A DNA stretch of 64,000 nt from Alloalcanivorax marinus (GCF_016785095.1 NZ_JAEKJB010000002.1:62001-126000); one strand, 5' to 3'. Positions 47,274-58,213 are shown, numbered from the stretch's first letter. Made by a program: numbers and translations. Notes: generated from the sequence alone by a model not told the origin.

Positions 47274-49411
47274 TTTCCTTTTTGTTGTTGCTGTTGCGCG
47301 CGGACGGCGTCGGCGGTGCCTTGGATGAAGGCCTTGAGTTTTTCCACGTCTTTCTTGTCGAGACGGCCAGTGAAATCCGGCATGCCCCGGGACATGAACG
47401 GGCCGGCGAACACGAACTTGTCCAGATCGCTGATCACGGCCTTGTCGGAGTAGCCCAGGTTGGGCAGGTTGCCGCCCGGGTCCACGGCGGGCACGCCATG
47501 GCAGAACACGCAGTTGCTGACGAACAGGGCGGTGCCTTCCGGCACCAGGTCCGGGTCATAGGACACGCCCTGGAGCAGGGTCTTGTCCGCCGCTCCGGGC
47601 CGTTGTCGGGCCTTGGCCTTGCCTTTCAGGGCGAAGGTGTAAACGGTGCCCGGGTTGGCGCGGTTGGGGGTCGCTCTCTGGCTTTGCCCGTAGACGCCGC
47701 CCCAGCCGGCGGCGATGGAGACGTACTGGACATCGCCGATGCGGTAGGTGACCGGCGCGGCGATCACGCCGGTGGCCAGCGGCGTCTGCCACAGCAGGTC
47801 GCCATCCTTGGCGTTGAGCGCCAGGAAACGACCGTCGGCGGTGCCCTCGAACACCAGGTCGCCGCCGGTGCTCAGGGTGCCGCCGTTCCAGGGCGACGGG
47901 TGTTCGTGGCGCCAGGCTTCCTTTTGCTTCACCGGGTCCCAGGCCACCAGACGGCCAAAGGGTTGGCTGGTGGGCGGCACGCTGTTGATCCTGGAGGCGG
48001 TGTTCCAGCCCACGCCGCTCATCGGCTGGCCGGGTTTGTTGCTGCCGTAGCCGTCCCAATCCGGGTCCACCGCCAGATTCAAGGGCACGTTCTGGGCCGG
48101 GAAGTAGGCCAGCCCGGTGTTCGGGTTGAACGACATGGAGTGCCAGTTATGCCCGCCAAAGGGGCCGGGGATGATGTCGAACGCCTTGTCGGTGCGGCGT
48201 ACCTCCGGCACCACCTTGGGCCGTCCGTTTTCGTCGTAGCCGGTGGCCCAGTTCACATCGACGTAGTTCTCCGCCGAGATGAACTCGCCGTTGGTGCGGT
48301 CGACCACGAAGAAGAAGCCGTTCTTGGGGGCGTGCAGGATCACCTTGCGCGGTTTGCCGTCGATCTTCAGGTCGGCCAGGATCATGTCCTGGGTGGAGGT
48401 GTAGTCCCAGCTGTCCCCCGGGGTTTCCTGGTAGTGCCAGACGTATTCGCCGGTGTCCGGATTGAGCGCCACGATGGATGCCACGTAGAGGTTATCGCCC
48501 CCCGCCGGGCTGCGTTTGGACCAGGCCCAGGGCGAGCCGTTGCCGGTGCCGATGTACATCAGGTTGAGCTCCGGATCGAACGCCATGCTGTTCCACACCG
48601 TGCCGCCGCCGCCGGTTTCCCAGTATTTGCCGCTGGGGTCCCAGGTCTTGGCCGCCCGTTCCATGGCTTTGTTCTCGAACGGCTTGGACGGGTCGCCGGG
48701 CACCGTGAACCAGCGCCAGGCCTGTTCGCCGGTGTCCGCGTCGTAGGCGGTGATGTAGCCGCGCACGCCCAGCTCGGCGCCACCGTTGCCGATGATCACC
48801 TTGCCGTTGAACACCCGTGGCGCGCCGGTGATGGTATAGGCATGGTCGTGGTCGATGATGGTGTCGCGGTGCCACAGCGGTTTGCCGGTGGCGGCGTCGA
48901 GAGCGATCAGACGGCCGTCCAGGGTGGCGATATAGACCTTGCCCCGGTACACGGCGACGCCCCGGTTGACCACGTCGCAACAGGCGGATTCGGCGGTTTC
49001 CGGCGGTACTTCCGGGTCGAACGACCAGAGCGCGGCGCCGGTATCGGCGTCCAGCGCGTGCACCACGCTCCAGGACGCGGTCACGTACATGACGCCGTCC
49101 ACCACGATGGGCGTGGATTCAATGCCGCGCTGGCTGTTCAGGTCGTAGGTCCAGGCCAGGCGTAGCTGGTCCACGTTGTCGGTGTCGATCTGATCCAGCG
49201 GGTTGAAGCGGGTTTCCTGGTAGTCGAAGCCATGGGCCGGCCAGTCCTGGCCGCTGTCCCGGTTGGCGATGATGTGGCCGGCATCCACCGGGGCGACGGT
49301 CTCCTGGTCCGCCTTGTCGGCGTGGGCGCCGCCGGCCAGCAACAGCGAGGCGCTGATCAGGGCCGCCGACAGGCGAGCGCCAAGGCCCGGTGCGAGGGTG
49401 TGATTCGTCAT
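47270..49411 (-). CDS. PQQ-dependent quinohemoprotein alcohol dehydrogenase (type II, calcium form)
   Basis: 713 residues, periplasmic, with a signal peptide ending near GGAHA (31). The PQQ propeller carries the vicinal disulfide Cys144-Cys145 (ESACCD), metal ligands Glu213 (GAELG) and Asn291 (GTGNGSPW), and catalytic Asp336 (SWDYTST). Position 338 is Thr, not the extra Asp of lanthanide enzymes, so calcium is expected. A fused cytochrome c domain follows (CVFCH 634-638, axial Met677). It oxidises primary alcohols and passes electrons to periplasmic acceptors. No PQQ synthesis genes are in the window. Confidence 0.92.
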   Translation of the reverse strand: MTNHTLAPGLGARLSAALISASLLLAGGAHADKADQETVAPVDAGHIIANRDSGQDWPAHGFDYQETRFNPLDQIDTDNVDQLRLAWTYDLNSQRGIESTPIVVDGVMYVTASWSVVHALDADTGAALWSFDPEVPPETAESACCDVVNRGVAVYRGKVYIATLDGRLIALDAATGKPLWHRDTIIDHDHAYTITGAPRVFNGKVIIGNGGAELGVRGYITAYDADTGEQAWRWFTVPGDPSKPFENKAMERAAKTWDPSGKYWETGGGGTVWNSMAFDPELNLMYIGTGNGSPWAWSKRSPAGGDNLYVASIVALNPDTGEYVWHYQETPGDSWDYTSTQDMILADLKIDGKPRKVILHAPKNGFFFVVDRTNGEFISAENYVDVNWATGYDENGRPKVVPEVRRTDKAFDIIPGPFGGHNWHSMSFNPNTGLAYFPAQNVPLNLAVDPDWDGYGSNKPGQPMSGVGWNTASRINSVPPTSQPFGRLVAWDPVKQKEAWRHEHPSPWNGGTLSTGGDLVFEGTADGRFLALNAKDGDLLWQTPLATGVIAAPVTYRIGDVQYVSIAAGWGGVYGQSQRATPNRANPGTVYTFALKGKAKARQRPGAADKTLLQGVSYDPDLVPEGTALFVSNCVFCHGVPAVDPGGNLPNLGYSDKAVISDLDKFVFAGPFMSRGMPDFTGRLDKKDVEKLKAFIQGTADAVRAQQQQQKGK

Positions 49412-49453
49412 GATGTTGTCCTTATTAGAGGGGTTGACGTCGGTTGTGCCTTC

Positions 49454-49468
49454 GCAGGGGCCGTGCCA
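49454..49468 (-). promoter_or_regulatory. sigma-54 promoter of the quinohemoprotein operon
   Basis: On the minus strand TGGCAC-N5-CTGC, close to the -24/-12 consensus TGGCAC-N5-TTGC. The start point would fall near 49443, giving a leader of about 32 bases with AAGGA before ATG 49411. A sigma-54 activator gene is directly divergent, which supports the call. Confidence 0.75.
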
Positions 49469-49562
49469 TACTTTGGAAAATCCGGGAAAAAGATACAAAA
49501 ACGTTTAAAAACAAAGGGTTATGGCTTTATCAGGGAGAGCCCGGGGCGTACTGGCAAGACCG

Positions 49563-49583
49563 CCTGTCTCGTATTGAGACAGG
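49563..49583. promoter_or_regulatory. activator binding site, CCTGTCTC-N5-GAGACAGG
   Basis: A perfect 8-5-8 inverted repeat about 95 bases upstream of the -24 element, the usual distance for an enhancer of a sigma-54 promoter. It is also 50 bases before the regulator's own start, so it may permit autoregulation. Confidence 0.7.
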
Positions 49584-49632
49584 TGCGCCCCGGTCGGCTG
49601 TATAACAACAAGACACTTTGTCGGAGACGAAG

Positions 49633-51510
49633 ATGCCCGCGACCGGTTTGCAAATGGACCGCCACTTGCTGGAAGCCCGGCGGTTGTTCGAGGAAGGCAG
49701 GGAGGTGCCGCCGGGCTGGGTGCGCGGCGAAGTGATCCGCTCCTGGCAACGCTCCCGGGAATACGGCCTGGCCCCCGGTGACCGCCGCCTTTTTTCTCCG
49801 GTTTCCCGCCAGGCGTTGCGCCGTCTGCATGAATACCGCGAACAGCTCCTGCACTACGTGGAGCCGGAAATGGAGCGGCTGTTCAAGGCATTGCGCGGCA
49901 CCGACTGGGTGCTCGCCTGTCTGGAGGCCGAAGGCTGGGTGGTGCGTTCGATGAGCGGAGACCGGGCCTGCCCGGACCTGGGCCGGGCGTTACGCGCCGG
50001 CGGTAACCTGGATGAGACGGTGGCCGGCACCACCGGCCCTGGTTGCGCGCTCACCGAGCGCCGCCCCAGCGTGGTGACCGGCGGCGAGCATTTCCTGGAA
50101 GAGGCGGGCGGCTTCATCTGCGCCGCCGTGCCGCTGTTCGCGCCGGACGGCGAACTGGCCGGCGTGCTGAATGCCTCGCGGCGTCACGACGGGCGCGCCA
50201 TGGGCGTGCTTGAGCCGCTGGCGCTGGCGGCCCGGGAGGTGGAGAACCGCATGGTGGAAAACCTGGCCGGGGACCTGCGTCTGGCGATCCATTACCGTTC
50301 CGAACTGACCGATTCCCCGGTGCGTGGCCTGATTCATTTCGACCGCGACGGACGCCTGCTGGGCGCCAATCCGGTGGCGCGCCAGTTGCTGGATCTGGCG
50401 CGGCTGGAAGGGGAGGGCCGGCCGGTTACCCTGGAGCGGCTTTGGGGGCGGGCGGTGCCGTCCCTGCGGCGCGCCGGCGGCGAGCCGGTGGCGTTGGCCT
50501 GCCAGGACGGCGGGCGGCTTTATGTTCGCGTGGAAAGCGCCTCCCGGTCGATGGTGGCCACGCCCCGCCGTGACGTCGGCGAGGCGGCTTCCGGGCCGCT
50601 CTATGAACGCGCTTTGAAAGCCTTTCGCGGCGGCGTGCCGGTGCTGATCAATGGAGAAACCGGCACCGGCAAGGACCGGCTGGCGCGCTGGCTCCACCAA
50701 CGGGGCGGCGCGGGCCAGGGGCCGTTCGTGGCGGTGAATTGCGCCTCCATTCCGGAGGGGCTGATCGAATCCGAATTGTTCGGCTACGAGGAGGGGGCCT
50801 TTACCGGTGCCCGCCGTGGCGGCATGGCTGGCAAGTTCGAACAGGCCGACGGCGGCACCCTGTTTCTCGATGAAATCGGCGACATGCCGCTGACGCTGCA
50901 GGCCCGCCTGTTGCGGGTGCTCCAGGACCGGGAGGTGACCCGTCTCGGCGGCGGTCGGGTGCGCCCGGTGTCGTTCTCTCTACTGTGCGCAACCCTGCAG
51001 CCCCTGGACCGGGCCATCGCCGAGGGTCGTTTTCGCGAGGACCTGTTTTACCGCATCAACGGCCTGCGGGTGGCGTTGCCGGCGCTGCGCGAGCGCGCCG
51101 ACCTGGCGGCGCTGATGGACTCGCTGCTTGAGGAGGTGTCGCCCTCGACGCCGGTGCCCCGGCTGTCGCCGGCGGCGCGGCGGGCGCTGATGGCCCATTC
51201 CTGGCCTGGCAACATCCGCGAACTGCAACAGGCATTGAGACTGGGCGCGGTGCTGGCGGAGGATGGCTGGATCGAGCTGGAGCATCTGCCCGCCGCCCTG
51301 CAGGAGAAGGCCGGCGAGCCGGCGACCGAGCCTCCGGCGGGCACCCTGGACGGGCAGACCCGGCAGGCGATGCTGGCGGCGTTAAGGGCCCACGGCGGAA
51401 ACGTCTCCGCCGCCGCCCGTGGCCTGGGCATCGGGCGCGCCACCTTTTACCGCAAGATGCGGCGCTTCGGGCTGAACCGACAGGCCGGGCAGGAGTTTCA
51501 GAACCGGTAG
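49633..51510 (+). CDS. sigma-54-dependent regulator, AcoR family
   Basis: 625 residues. The N-terminal GAF-type sensor region (about 60-215) starts with the AcoR-like SWQRSREYGL. The AAA+ domain has Walker A GETGTGKD (341-348), the sigma-54 contact loop GAFTGA (388-393) and Walker B GGTLFLDEIGD. The C-terminal Fis-type helix-turn-helix includes NVSAAARGLGIGRATFYRKM. AcoR relatives activate alcohol, acetoin and ketone catabolic operons. It is divergent from the quinohemoprotein operon with a matching promoter and enhancer between. ATG 49633 follows GGAG; TTG 49618 is rejected. Confidence 0.9.
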   Translation: MPATGLQMDRHLLEARRLFEEGREVPPGWVRGEVIRSWQRSREYGLAPGDRRLFSPVSRQALRRLHEYREQLLHYVEPEMERLFKALRGTDWVLACLEAEGWVVRSMSGDRACPDLGRALRAGGNLDETVAGTTGPGCALTERRPSVVTGGEHFLEEAGGFICAAVPLFAPDGELAGVLNASRRHDGRAMGVLEPLALAAREVENRMVENLAGDLRLAIHYRSELTDSPVRGLIHFDRDGRLLGANPVARQLLDLARLEGEGRPVTLERLWGRAVPSLRRAGGEPVALACQDGGRLYVRVESASRSMVATPRRDVGEAASGPLYERALKAFRGGVPVLINGETGTGKDRLARWLHQRGGAGQGPFVAVNCASIPEGLIESELFGYEEGAFTGARRGGMAGKFEQADGGTLFLDEIGDMPLTLQARLLRVLQDREVTRLGGGRVRPVSFSLLCATLQPLDRAIAEGRFREDLFYRINGLRVALPALRERADLAALMDSLLEEVSPSTPVPRLSPAARRALMAHSWPGNIRELQQALRLGAVLAEDGWIELEHLPAALQEKAGEPATEPPAGTLDGQTRQAMLAALRAHGGNVSAAARGLGIGRATFYRKMRRFGLNRQAGQEFQNR

Positions 51511-52076
51511 GCGAGGGTCAGCGACGCCAGATTCATGCCCGGGTTGGGTTTGTACAGCCGTGAATTGGAAGTGTGCTGGCCGCGAAAGCCCACCGCCAGT
51601 CGGGGCGTTACCTGGAACACCAGGCCGCCGTGGCTGGTGAACTGGATATTGCCGCCCATATCGTCATCGTCGATGTGCGGGTGGCTCATGTAGGAAGGCT
51701 GCACGCCGAACAGAAAGTAGAGCCGGTCGCTGGGCCAGTTGACCCGCGCCACCGGGCCGAAAATATAGACCTCGGTCCGGTTGTCGCGACCGTTGCCATC
51801 TTCCCCTTCCCAGCGTTCCACGGACAGATCCCAGTAGGCCTGGACAAGATCGCCGGGCAGCCAGGATTCCACCGCGTGGGTTTGCAGCCAGGGTGATGGC
51901 CAGCTCACGAACAGGCTTTGGTAATCCAGCCCCTCGCCGCCGCCAACGCGGGCCCCGGCCTCGACGCCGGGTTCGGCGGCGCCGGCCTGGCCGCACAGCG
52001 CCTGGGCGGTCACCAGCGTGCCGCCGGCAATGGCCCTCACGGCGCGGCGTCCCAGGCCGCGTAATCCGTTCTTCAT
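51498..52076 (-). CDS. PagL-like lipid A deacylase/acyloxyacyl hydrolase family outer-membrane protein
   Basis: 192 residues, with a signal peptide to about residue 32 (AGAAEP). The C-terminal HTSNSRLYKPNPGMN motif, ending in the outer-membrane signature AYRF, matches the PagL family, whose His and Ser in H-x-S-N form part of the active site. The Glu that completes the triad in P. aeruginosa PagL is Asn here, so activity is uncertain. Its 3' end overlaps the convergent regulator gene by 13 bases. The role would be outer-membrane lipid A remodelling. Confidence 0.72.
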   Translation of the reverse strand: MKNGLRGLGRRAVRAIAGGTLVTAQALCGQAGAAEPGVEAGARVGGGEGLDYQSLFVSWPSPWLQTHAVESWLPGDLVQAYWDLSVERWEGEDGNGRDNRTEVYIFGPVARVNWPSDRLYFLFGVQPSYMSHPHIDDDDMGGNIQFTSHGGLVFQVTPRLAVGFRGQHTSNSRLYKPNPGMNLASLTLAYRF

Positions 52077-52235
52077 GGTGTGTTTTCCCGAGCAATAAAA
52101 GCGCAACAGGCGCGGTTTATACTCCAAACGGAGTGGTGTTTCCCGACAACGGGGAAAACGCGAAAAAGATCAGCGTAAATGTCCAAGCATGGGAGACGGA
52201 GCCGGTCGCCGGCGGGGCCGGCGACCGTGACGGGA

Positions 52236-53720
52236 TCAGCCTTGGGGCGTGCTCCCGGTGTCCTTCGTGGCACCGGCCGCGGCGCCGGCCTGGGCGGCGC
52301 CGATCAGCGTGGCGCGGTCCGCCGCGCCGCCGCCGCCGAGGGCCCGGTACAGCGTGATGCGGTTGGCCAGCTTATCGAGCGTCACCGACACCCGCTGCTG
52401 GCGGGCGGTGAGCAGCTCGCGGCGCGCGTCCAGCACCGCCAGATAATCGTCGGCGCCTTCCCGGTAACGCGCCTCGGCCAGAACCAGGGAACGCTCGGTG
52501 GCGTCCACCAGGGCGGTTTGCGCGCGTTCCTCATCGGCCAGGGAATCCCGGGCCGCCAGGGCGTCCGCCACTTCCTGGAACGCGGTCTGGATGGCCTGCT
52601 CGTAGCGGGCCACGTTCTGGTCACGGCGCACCTCGGCCAGGTCCAGGTTGGCCCGGTTGCGGCCACCGCTGAAGATCGGCAGCGAAATGCTGGGTGAAAA
52701 CGCCCACGCCTTGGAGCCGCTTTCGAACAGCCCGGACAGCTCGGCGCTGGCGGTGCCGGCGGAAGCGGTCAGGCTGATGCTCGGGAAGAACGCCGCCCGC
52801 GCCGCGCCGATGTTGGCGTTGGCGGCACGCAGAGCATGCTCGGCGCGCTGGATGTCCGGGCGCTGGCGCAAAACCGCGGAGGGCAGCGCGGCGGGTACTT
52901 CCGGCAGCGTGGCCACCGCCGGGTTATCCAGGTCCTCGCCGGGCAGCGACGGCAGCGGCGCGCCCACCAGCACCGCCAGGGCGTTGCGGTCGGCGGCCAC
53001 CCGGCGCTGGTAGCGGGCCTGGTTGGCGCGGGCGGTTTCCAGGGCCACCTGGGCCTGGCGCAGGTCCAGTTCCGAGCCCAGGCCGAGATCGAAGCGGCCT
53101 TGCACCAGATCCACGGATTCGCGCTGGGCGCTCAGGGTTTCCTCGCTGATGCGCAGGTTTTCGCGGTCCGCCATCAGTGTCAGGTAGGCGTTGGCCACCT
53201 CGGACACCAGGGTGATGCGGGCGCTGTGGCGCGCTTCCTCGGTGGCCAGGTAGGACTCCAGCGCCGATTGCTTGAGGCTGCGGATACGCCCGAACAGATC
53301 CAGCTCGTAGGCGGCGATGCCCACGTTGACGCCATACTGGCTCTGCACCGTGCTCTCGCCGCTGCTGCTCAGATCGGCGGGTACCCGCTGGCGGGTGCCG
53401 TCGCCGTTGACGCTGACGCCGGGCAGCAGGTCCGCGCCTTCGATGCGGTACTGGGCGCGGGCCTCGGCCACGTCCAGCATCGCCAGCCGCAGGTCCCGGT
53501 TGTTGCTCAGAGCGGTGTCGATCAGTTGCTGCAGGTGCGGGTCGGTGAACAGTGCCCGCCAGCCGGGCAGCATCACCGAGCCGGTGGCGGCGACGCCGTC
53601 CTCGCCCAGGGTGGCCGGCACCGGCGAGGCCGGTTGCCGGTAGTCCGGGGCCAGGGTGCAGCCGCCCAGGGTCAGGGCGGCCAGCAGGGGCAGGGCACAG
53701 GGTCGATTCAGAACGCTCAT
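52236..53720 (-). CDS. RND efflux outer-membrane channel, OprM/TtgC-like lipoprotein
   Basis: 494 residues. Lipoprotein signal with Cys21 ([12 protein letters not shown]), then two outer-membrane efflux protein repeats with long coiled hairpins (typical [13 protein letters not shown] and [13 protein letters not shown] segments). It forms the tunnel for the pump encoded upstream. ATG overlaps the pump stop as ATGA at 53717-53720. It is the last gene of the three-gene efflux operon on the minus strand. Confidence 0.92.
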   Translation of the reverse strand: MSVLNRPCALPLLAALTLGGCTLAPDYRQPASPVPATLGEDGVAATGSVMLPGWRALFTDPHLQQLIDTALSNNRDLRLAMLDVAEARAQYRIEGADLLPGVSVNGDGTRQRVPADLSSSGESTVQSQYGVNVGIAAYELDLFGRIRSLKQSALESYLATEEARHSARITLVSEVANAYLTLMADRENLRISEETLSAQRESVDLVQGRFDLGLGSELDLRQAQVALETARANQARYQRRVAADRNALAVLVGAPLPSLPGEDLDNPAVATLPEVPAALPSAVLRQRPDIQRAEHALRAANANIGAARAAFFPSISLTASAGTASAELSGLFESGSKAWAFSPSISLPIFSGGRNRANLDLAEVRRDQNVARYEQAIQTAFQEVADALAARDSLADEERAQTALVDATERSLVLAEARYREGADDYLAVLDARRELLTARQQRVSVTLDKLANRITLYRALGGGGAADRATLIGAAQAGAAAGATKDTGSTPQG

Positions 53721-56700
53721 GACCGTGCCTCCCGATCCTCAAGGGCGGTGCTGCCGTCTTTCTTGCCGGTCAGCGGCACGCCGGAGATGCGGCGCACCAG
53801 GGCATAGAACAGCGGGATGAAGAAGATCGCCAGCACGGTGGCCGCCACCACGCCGCCGAACACCCCGGTACCGATGGCGTTGCGGGCGCCGGAGCCGGCA
53901 CCGGTGCTCAGCATCAGCGGTGTCACGCCGAGGCCGAACGCCAGGGAGGTCATCAGGATCGGACGCAACCGCATGCGCGTGGCTTCCAGGGTGGCCTTGA
54001 GCAGTGAGTAGCCCTCGTCCTCCAGGTCCTTGGCGAATTCGGCGATCAGAATGGCGTTCTTCGCCGACAACCCCACCGTGGTGAGCAGGCCGACCTGGAA
54101 GAACACGTCGTTGTTCAGGCCTCGCAGCATGGCCGCCAGCACGGCGCCGATCACACCCAAGGGCACGATCAGCATCACCGCGAACGGAATCGACCAGCTC
54201 TCGTACAGCGCCGCCAGGCACAGGAACACCACCAGCAGCGACAGGGCATACAGAGCGGGCGCCTGGGCGCCGGCCTGCTGCTCCTGGAACGACAGGCCGG
54301 TCCATTCGAAACCGAAGCCCTGGGGCAGGTCCTGGGCGAGCCGTTCCATGGTGGCCATGGCTTCACCGGTGCTGACGCCGGCGGCGGCGTCGCCCTGGAT
54401 GTTCATCGACGACACGCCGTTATAGCGCTGCAGTTGCTGCGGGCCATAGGTCCATTCGCCCTCGGAGAAGGTGCTGAAGGGCACCATCTCGCCGACGCCG
54501 TTGCGTACGTACCAGTCGTTGATGTCCTCGGGCAGCATGCGGAAGGGCGCGTCGCCCTGCACGTACACCCGCTTGACCCGGCCCCGGTCGATGAAGTCGT
54601 TGACGTAGCTGGAGCCCCAGGCCACCGACAGGGTGTTGTTGATGTCCGCCAGGGGCACGCCCATGGCCTGCGCCTTCTGGCGATCCACGTTGAGGTCGTA
54701 GGTGGGCGCGTCGGGCAGGCCGTTGTAACGTACCTGGGTCAGAACGCCGGCCTGGTTGGCGGCGCCCAGCAACTGGTCGCGGGCCTGTACCAGGGCGTCA
54801 TGGCCCTGGCCGCCACGATCCTGCAACTGGAAGTTGAAGCCGCCGGAGGTGCCCAGCGCCGGGATCGCCGGCGGATTCAGGGCGAAGATGATGGCCTCGC
54901 GGATTTGCGAGAAATAGCCCATGGAACGGCCAATGACCTGGCGCACGCCGTTGGTGCTCAGGTCCCGTTCTTCCCAGTCCTTGAGCCGCACGAAGGCGAT
55001 GCCCGAGTTCTGGCCGCGACCGGCGAAACTGAAACCACCCACCGTGAAGATGGACGTTACCGCCTCTTCCTTGTTGAGGTAGTAGTCCTCCATCTTGCCG
55101 AGCACATCCATGGTCTGGCCCAGGGTGGAGCCCACCGGCAATTGCACCTGGCTGAGCAGGATGCCCTGGTCTTCCTCGGGCAGGAAGGCACTGGGCAGGC
55201 GGGTGAAGGTAAAGCCCAGCACCGCCACGATGGCCACGTAGATCAGCAGGTAGCGGCCGCGATGGCCGATCATCTTCTCGACCCGGCTCTGGTAGCCGTG
55301 GCTGGCGCGGTTGAAGTTGCGGTTGAACCAGCCAAAGAAACCTTTCTTCTCGTTGTGCTGGGCGGAGGAAGGCTTGAGCATGGTGGCGCACAGCGCCGGG
55401 GTGAGGATCAAGGCCACCAGCACCGACAGGGTCATCGCCGACACGATGGTGATCGAGAACTGCCGGTAGATGGCGCCGGTGGAGCCGGGGAAGAACGCCA
55501 TTGGCACGAACACCGCCGACAGCACCAGGGCGATGCCGACCAGGGCGCCGGTGATCTGGTCCATGGATTTGCGGGTGGCCTCCAGGGGCCCGAGCCCGTC
55601 CTCCTCCATTACCCGTTCCACGTTTTCCACCACCACGATGGCGTCGTCCACCAGCAGGCCGATGGCCAGCACCATGCCGAACATGGTCAGGGTGTTGACC
55701 GTGAAGCCGAACGCGAACAGCACCGCGAAGGTGCCCAGCAACACCACCGGCACGGCGATGGTGGGAATCAGGGTGGCGCGGAAGTTCTGCAGGAACAGGA
55801 ACATCACCAGGAACACCAGGGCGATGCCCTCGAACAGGGTCTTCACCACCTCCAGGATGGAGATCTTCACGAACGGCGTGGTGTCGTAGGGGTAGGAGAT
55901 CTCCATGCCCTCGGGGAAGAACTCGCTCAGCTCGTCGAGCCGCGCGCGCACCCGGTCGGCGGTGTCCAGGGCGTTGGCGCCGGACGCCAGGTTGATGCCG
56001 ATGCCGGAGGCGGGGCGGCCGTTGAAGCGGGCGTCGAAGTTGTAGTTCTCCGAGCCCAGTTTGATGTCCGCCACGTCACGCAGCCGGACCCGGGAGCCGT
56101 CGTTGTTCACCCGCAACAGGATCTCGCCGAATTCCTCCGGCGTTTCCAGCAGGGTCTGCACGATGATGGTGGCGGTGAGCTGCTGGTTTTCCACCGCCGG
56201 CTGGCCGCCCAGCTGACCGCCGGTGACCTGGTTGTTCTGTACCGTGATCGCCTGGATCACGTCGGTGGGGGTCAGGTCGTACTGGTTGAGCTTGTTCGGG
56301 TCCAGCCACACGCGCATGGCGTACTGGGCACCGAACAACTGGGTGGTGCCCACCCCCTGCACGCGGCTGAGCGGGTCCTGGACGTTGGCGCCCAGGTAAT
56401 CCGACAGGTCGGTACGGCTCATGCTGCCGTTGCTGGACGTGGCGGCCAGCACCATCAGGAAGGAGTCGGACGACTTGCTGACCTGCACCCCCTGCTGCTG
56501 CACCACCTGGGGCAGGCGCGGCGTGGCCAGCTGCAGTTTGTTCTGCACCTGCACCTGGGCGATGTCCGGATCGGTGCCGGCGGCGAACGTCAACGCGATC
56601 TGCGCGGTGCCGGTGGAATCACTGGTGGAGTCGATGTAGAGCAGGTTGTCGATGCCGTTCATCTGCTGCTCGATGACCTGGGTCACCGAATCCTCCACCG

Positions 56701-56866
56701 CCTCGGCGGAGGCGCCGGGGTAGGTGGCGCGGATCGAGACTTCCGGCGGCGCCACGGTGGGGTATTGCTCCACCGGCAGGTTATAGATCGACAGTGCCCC
56801 GGCGAGCATCATGACGATGGCGATCACCCAGGCGAAGATGGGTCGGTCAATAAAGAATCTGGCCAT
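53717..56866 (-). CDS. RND efflux pump, MexB/AcrB/TtgB-like
   Basis: 1049 residues, full length for hydrophobe/amphiphile RND pumps. It starts with [20 protein letters not shown], has the proton-relay aspartates in [18 protein letters not shown], and the switch/porter segments ([14 protein letters not shown]). It is an inner-membrane trimer that expels solvents, antibiotics and amphiphiles using the proton gradient. It lies between adaptor and channel genes. In an alkane or alcohol degrader, solvent export is a likely use. Confidence 0.93.
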   Translation of the reverse strand: MARFFIDRPIFAWVIAIVMMLAGALSIYNLPVEQYPTVAPPEVSIRATYPGASAEAVEDSVTQVIEQQMNGIDNLLYIDSTSDSTGTAQIALTFAAGTDPDIAQVQVQNKLQLATPRLPQVVQQQGVQVSKSSDSFLMVLAATSSNGSMSRTDLSDYLGANVQDPLSRVQGVGTTQLFGAQYAMRVWLDPNKLNQYDLTPTDVIQAITVQNNQVTGGQLGGQPAVENQQLTATIIVQTLLETPEEFGEILLRVNNDGSRVRLRDVADIKLGSENYNFDARFNGRPASGIGINLASGANALDTADRVRARLDELSEFFPEGMEISYPYDTTPFVKISILEVVKTLFEGIALVFLVMFLFLQNFRATLIPTIAVPVVLLGTFAVLFAFGFTVNTLTMFGMVLAIGLLVDDAIVVVENVERVMEEDGLGPLEATRKSMDQITGALVGIALVLSAVFVPMAFFPGSTGAIYRQFSITIVSAMTLSVLVALILTPALCATMLKPSSAQHNEKKGFFGWFNRNFNRASHGYQSRVEKMIGHRGRYLLIYVAIVAVLGFTFTRLPSAFLPEEDQGILLSQVQLPVGSTLGQTMDVLGKMEDYYLNKEEAVTSIFTVGGFSFAGRGQNSGIAFVRLKDWEERDLSTNGVRQVIGRSMGYFSQIREAIIFALNPPAIPALGTSGGFNFQLQDRGGQGHDALVQARDQLLGAANQAGVLTQVRYNGLPDAPTYDLNVDRQKAQAMGVPLADINNTLSVAWGSSYVNDFIDRGRVKRVYVQGDAPFRMLPEDINDWYVRNGVGEMVPFSTFSEGEWTYGPQQLQRYNGVSSMNIQGDAAAGVSTGEAMATMERLAQDLPQGFGFEWTGLSFQEQQAGAQAPALYALSLLVVFLCLAALYESWSIPFAVMLIVPLGVIGAVLAAMLRGLNNDVFFQVGLLTTVGLSAKNAILIAEFAKDLEDEGYSLLKATLEATRMRLRPILMTSLAFGLGVTPLMLSTGAGSGARNAIGTGVFGGVVAATVLAIFFIPLFYALVRRISGVPLTGKKDGSTALEDREARS

Positions 56867-56893
56867 GATTGTCCCTGTTGCGTGGGCGTTCGT

Positions 56894-58138
56894 TTACCGC
56901 GCGTCTTGCGCCTGGGCGTCGTCTGTCTGGTCGGTCTTGGGCGCCGATGTGCCATCGGCGCTGTCTTCCGGTGTCACCGTGATGGTGTCGGAATCCGACC
57001 TGTCCTGTTTCAGCTCCACCGGCTTCACCGGAGCGCCGGGGCGAATTTTCTGCAGGCCCTCGACAATCAGCCGGTCGCCGGCCTGGAGACCGTCGCTGAT
57101 CAGCCAGCGGTTGCCCACCGTCCGTTCGGTGGTTACCTGTCGCTGCTCGACCTTGCCGTCCTGACCGATCACCAGGGCGGTGGCCTTGCCGTTGGGGTCC
57201 CGGGTGACACCTTTCTGCGGCACCAGGATGGCGCCCTCGCGCTCGCCCTGGGGCAGCCGCGCGCGCACGAACATGCCGGGCAGCAGGTCGTTATCCGGGT
57301 TGGGGAACAGGGCGCGCAGGGTCACGGAGCCGGTGCTTTCCTCCACCGCGAATTCAGAGAACTGCAGGGTGCCGGCCTCGCCGTATTCGCTGCCGTCTTC
57401 CAGCAGCAGGGTGACGCGGGCCTTGTCCTCGCCCACCTGCTGCAGGCGGCCGGCCTGCAAGGCCGCGCGCAGGCGCCGCAGCTCCTGGTTGGACTGGGTC
57501 AGATCCACGTAGATCGGATCAAGCTGACGGATGGTGGCCAGCGCCTGGGTCTGGTTGGCGGTGACCAGGGCGCCGGGGGTCACCACGGAGCGACCGATGC
57601 GACCGTCGATGGGGGCCTTGATGGTGGTGTAATCCAGGTTGATGCGGGCGGTTTGCAGCGCCGCCCGGGCGGCGTCCACCTGGGCCTGGGTCTCGCCCAG
57701 GGCGGCCTGGGCCTCGTCGTACTCCTGCTGGCTCACCGCCTTCATCTTCAGGAGCTTGTCGAAACGCTCGGCGCGCAGGCGGGTGGACTTCAGGGTCGCC
57801 TCGGCGCTGGCCACGTTGGCCCGGGCGCTGGCCACGTCGGCCTTATAGAGGCTGTCGTCGAGCTGATAGAGCGGCTGGCCGGCTTTCACCAGCTCGCCAC
57901 CTTCGAACAGCCGCTTCTCGACGATGCCGGTGACCTGGGGGCGCACCTCGGCGATCTGGTAGGGGCTGGTGCGGCCCGGCAGCTCATTGATCAGCGTGAA
58001 GTTCTGGGACCGCACGGTGATGAAGCCGGCCTCCGGCGGAGCGCCGGCCTGCTGTTGCTGCTCGCCATCACCGCCGCAGGCGGCCAGGGCCAGGCTGAAA
58101 AGAACAATAAAGGGGAAGAACACCGAACCTGTGCGCAT
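56894..58138 (-). CDS. RND efflux periplasmic adaptor, MexA/AcrA/TtgA-like
   Basis: 414 residues. Lipobox with Cys21 (LALAACGG), coiled-coil hairpin (ADVASARANVASAEATLK), lipoyl halves (IKAPIDGRIGRSVVTPGALV) and an acidic, Ser/Thr-rich C-terminal tail. It joins the pump to the outer-membrane channel. First gene of the operon; the start at 58138 is 49 bases from the AcrR-type operator. Confidence 0.92.
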   Translation of the reverse strand: MRTGSVFFPFIVLFSLALAACGGDGEQQQQAGAPPEAGFITVRSQNFTLINELPGRTSPYQIAEVRPQVTGIVEKRLFEGGELVKAGQPLYQLDDSLYKADVASARANVASAEATLKSTRLRAERFDKLLKMKAVSQQEYDEAQAALGETQAQVDAARAALQTARINLDYTTIKAPIDGRIGRSVVTPGALVTANQTQALATIRQLDPIYVDLTQSNQELRRLRAALQAGRLQQVGEDKARVTLLLEDGSEYGEAGTLQFSEFAVEESTGSVTLRALFPNPDNDLLPGMFVRARLPQGEREGAILVPQKGVTRDPNGKATALVIGQDGKVEQRQVTTERTVGNRWLISDGLQAGDRLIVEGLQKIRPGAPVKPVELKQDRSDSDTITVTPEDSADGTSAPKTDQTDDAQAQDAR

Positions 58139-58185
58139 GGAAACCTCGGTTCTTTGATTCGTATCAAGCCAGGGAAGCTCAGAAG

Positions 58186-58213
58186 TATACATACATCCAA
58201 GAACGTATGTATA
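58186..58213. promoter_or_regulatory. AcrR/TtgR-type operator, TATACATAC-N10-GTATGTATA
   Basis: A perfect nine-base inverted repeat with a ten-base spacer. The inner TACATAC-N10-GTATGTA has the half-sites and 24-base length of the E. coli AcrR operator. It lies between the efflux operon and the divergent TetR gene, so one bound dimer pair could silence both. Confidence 0.85.
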
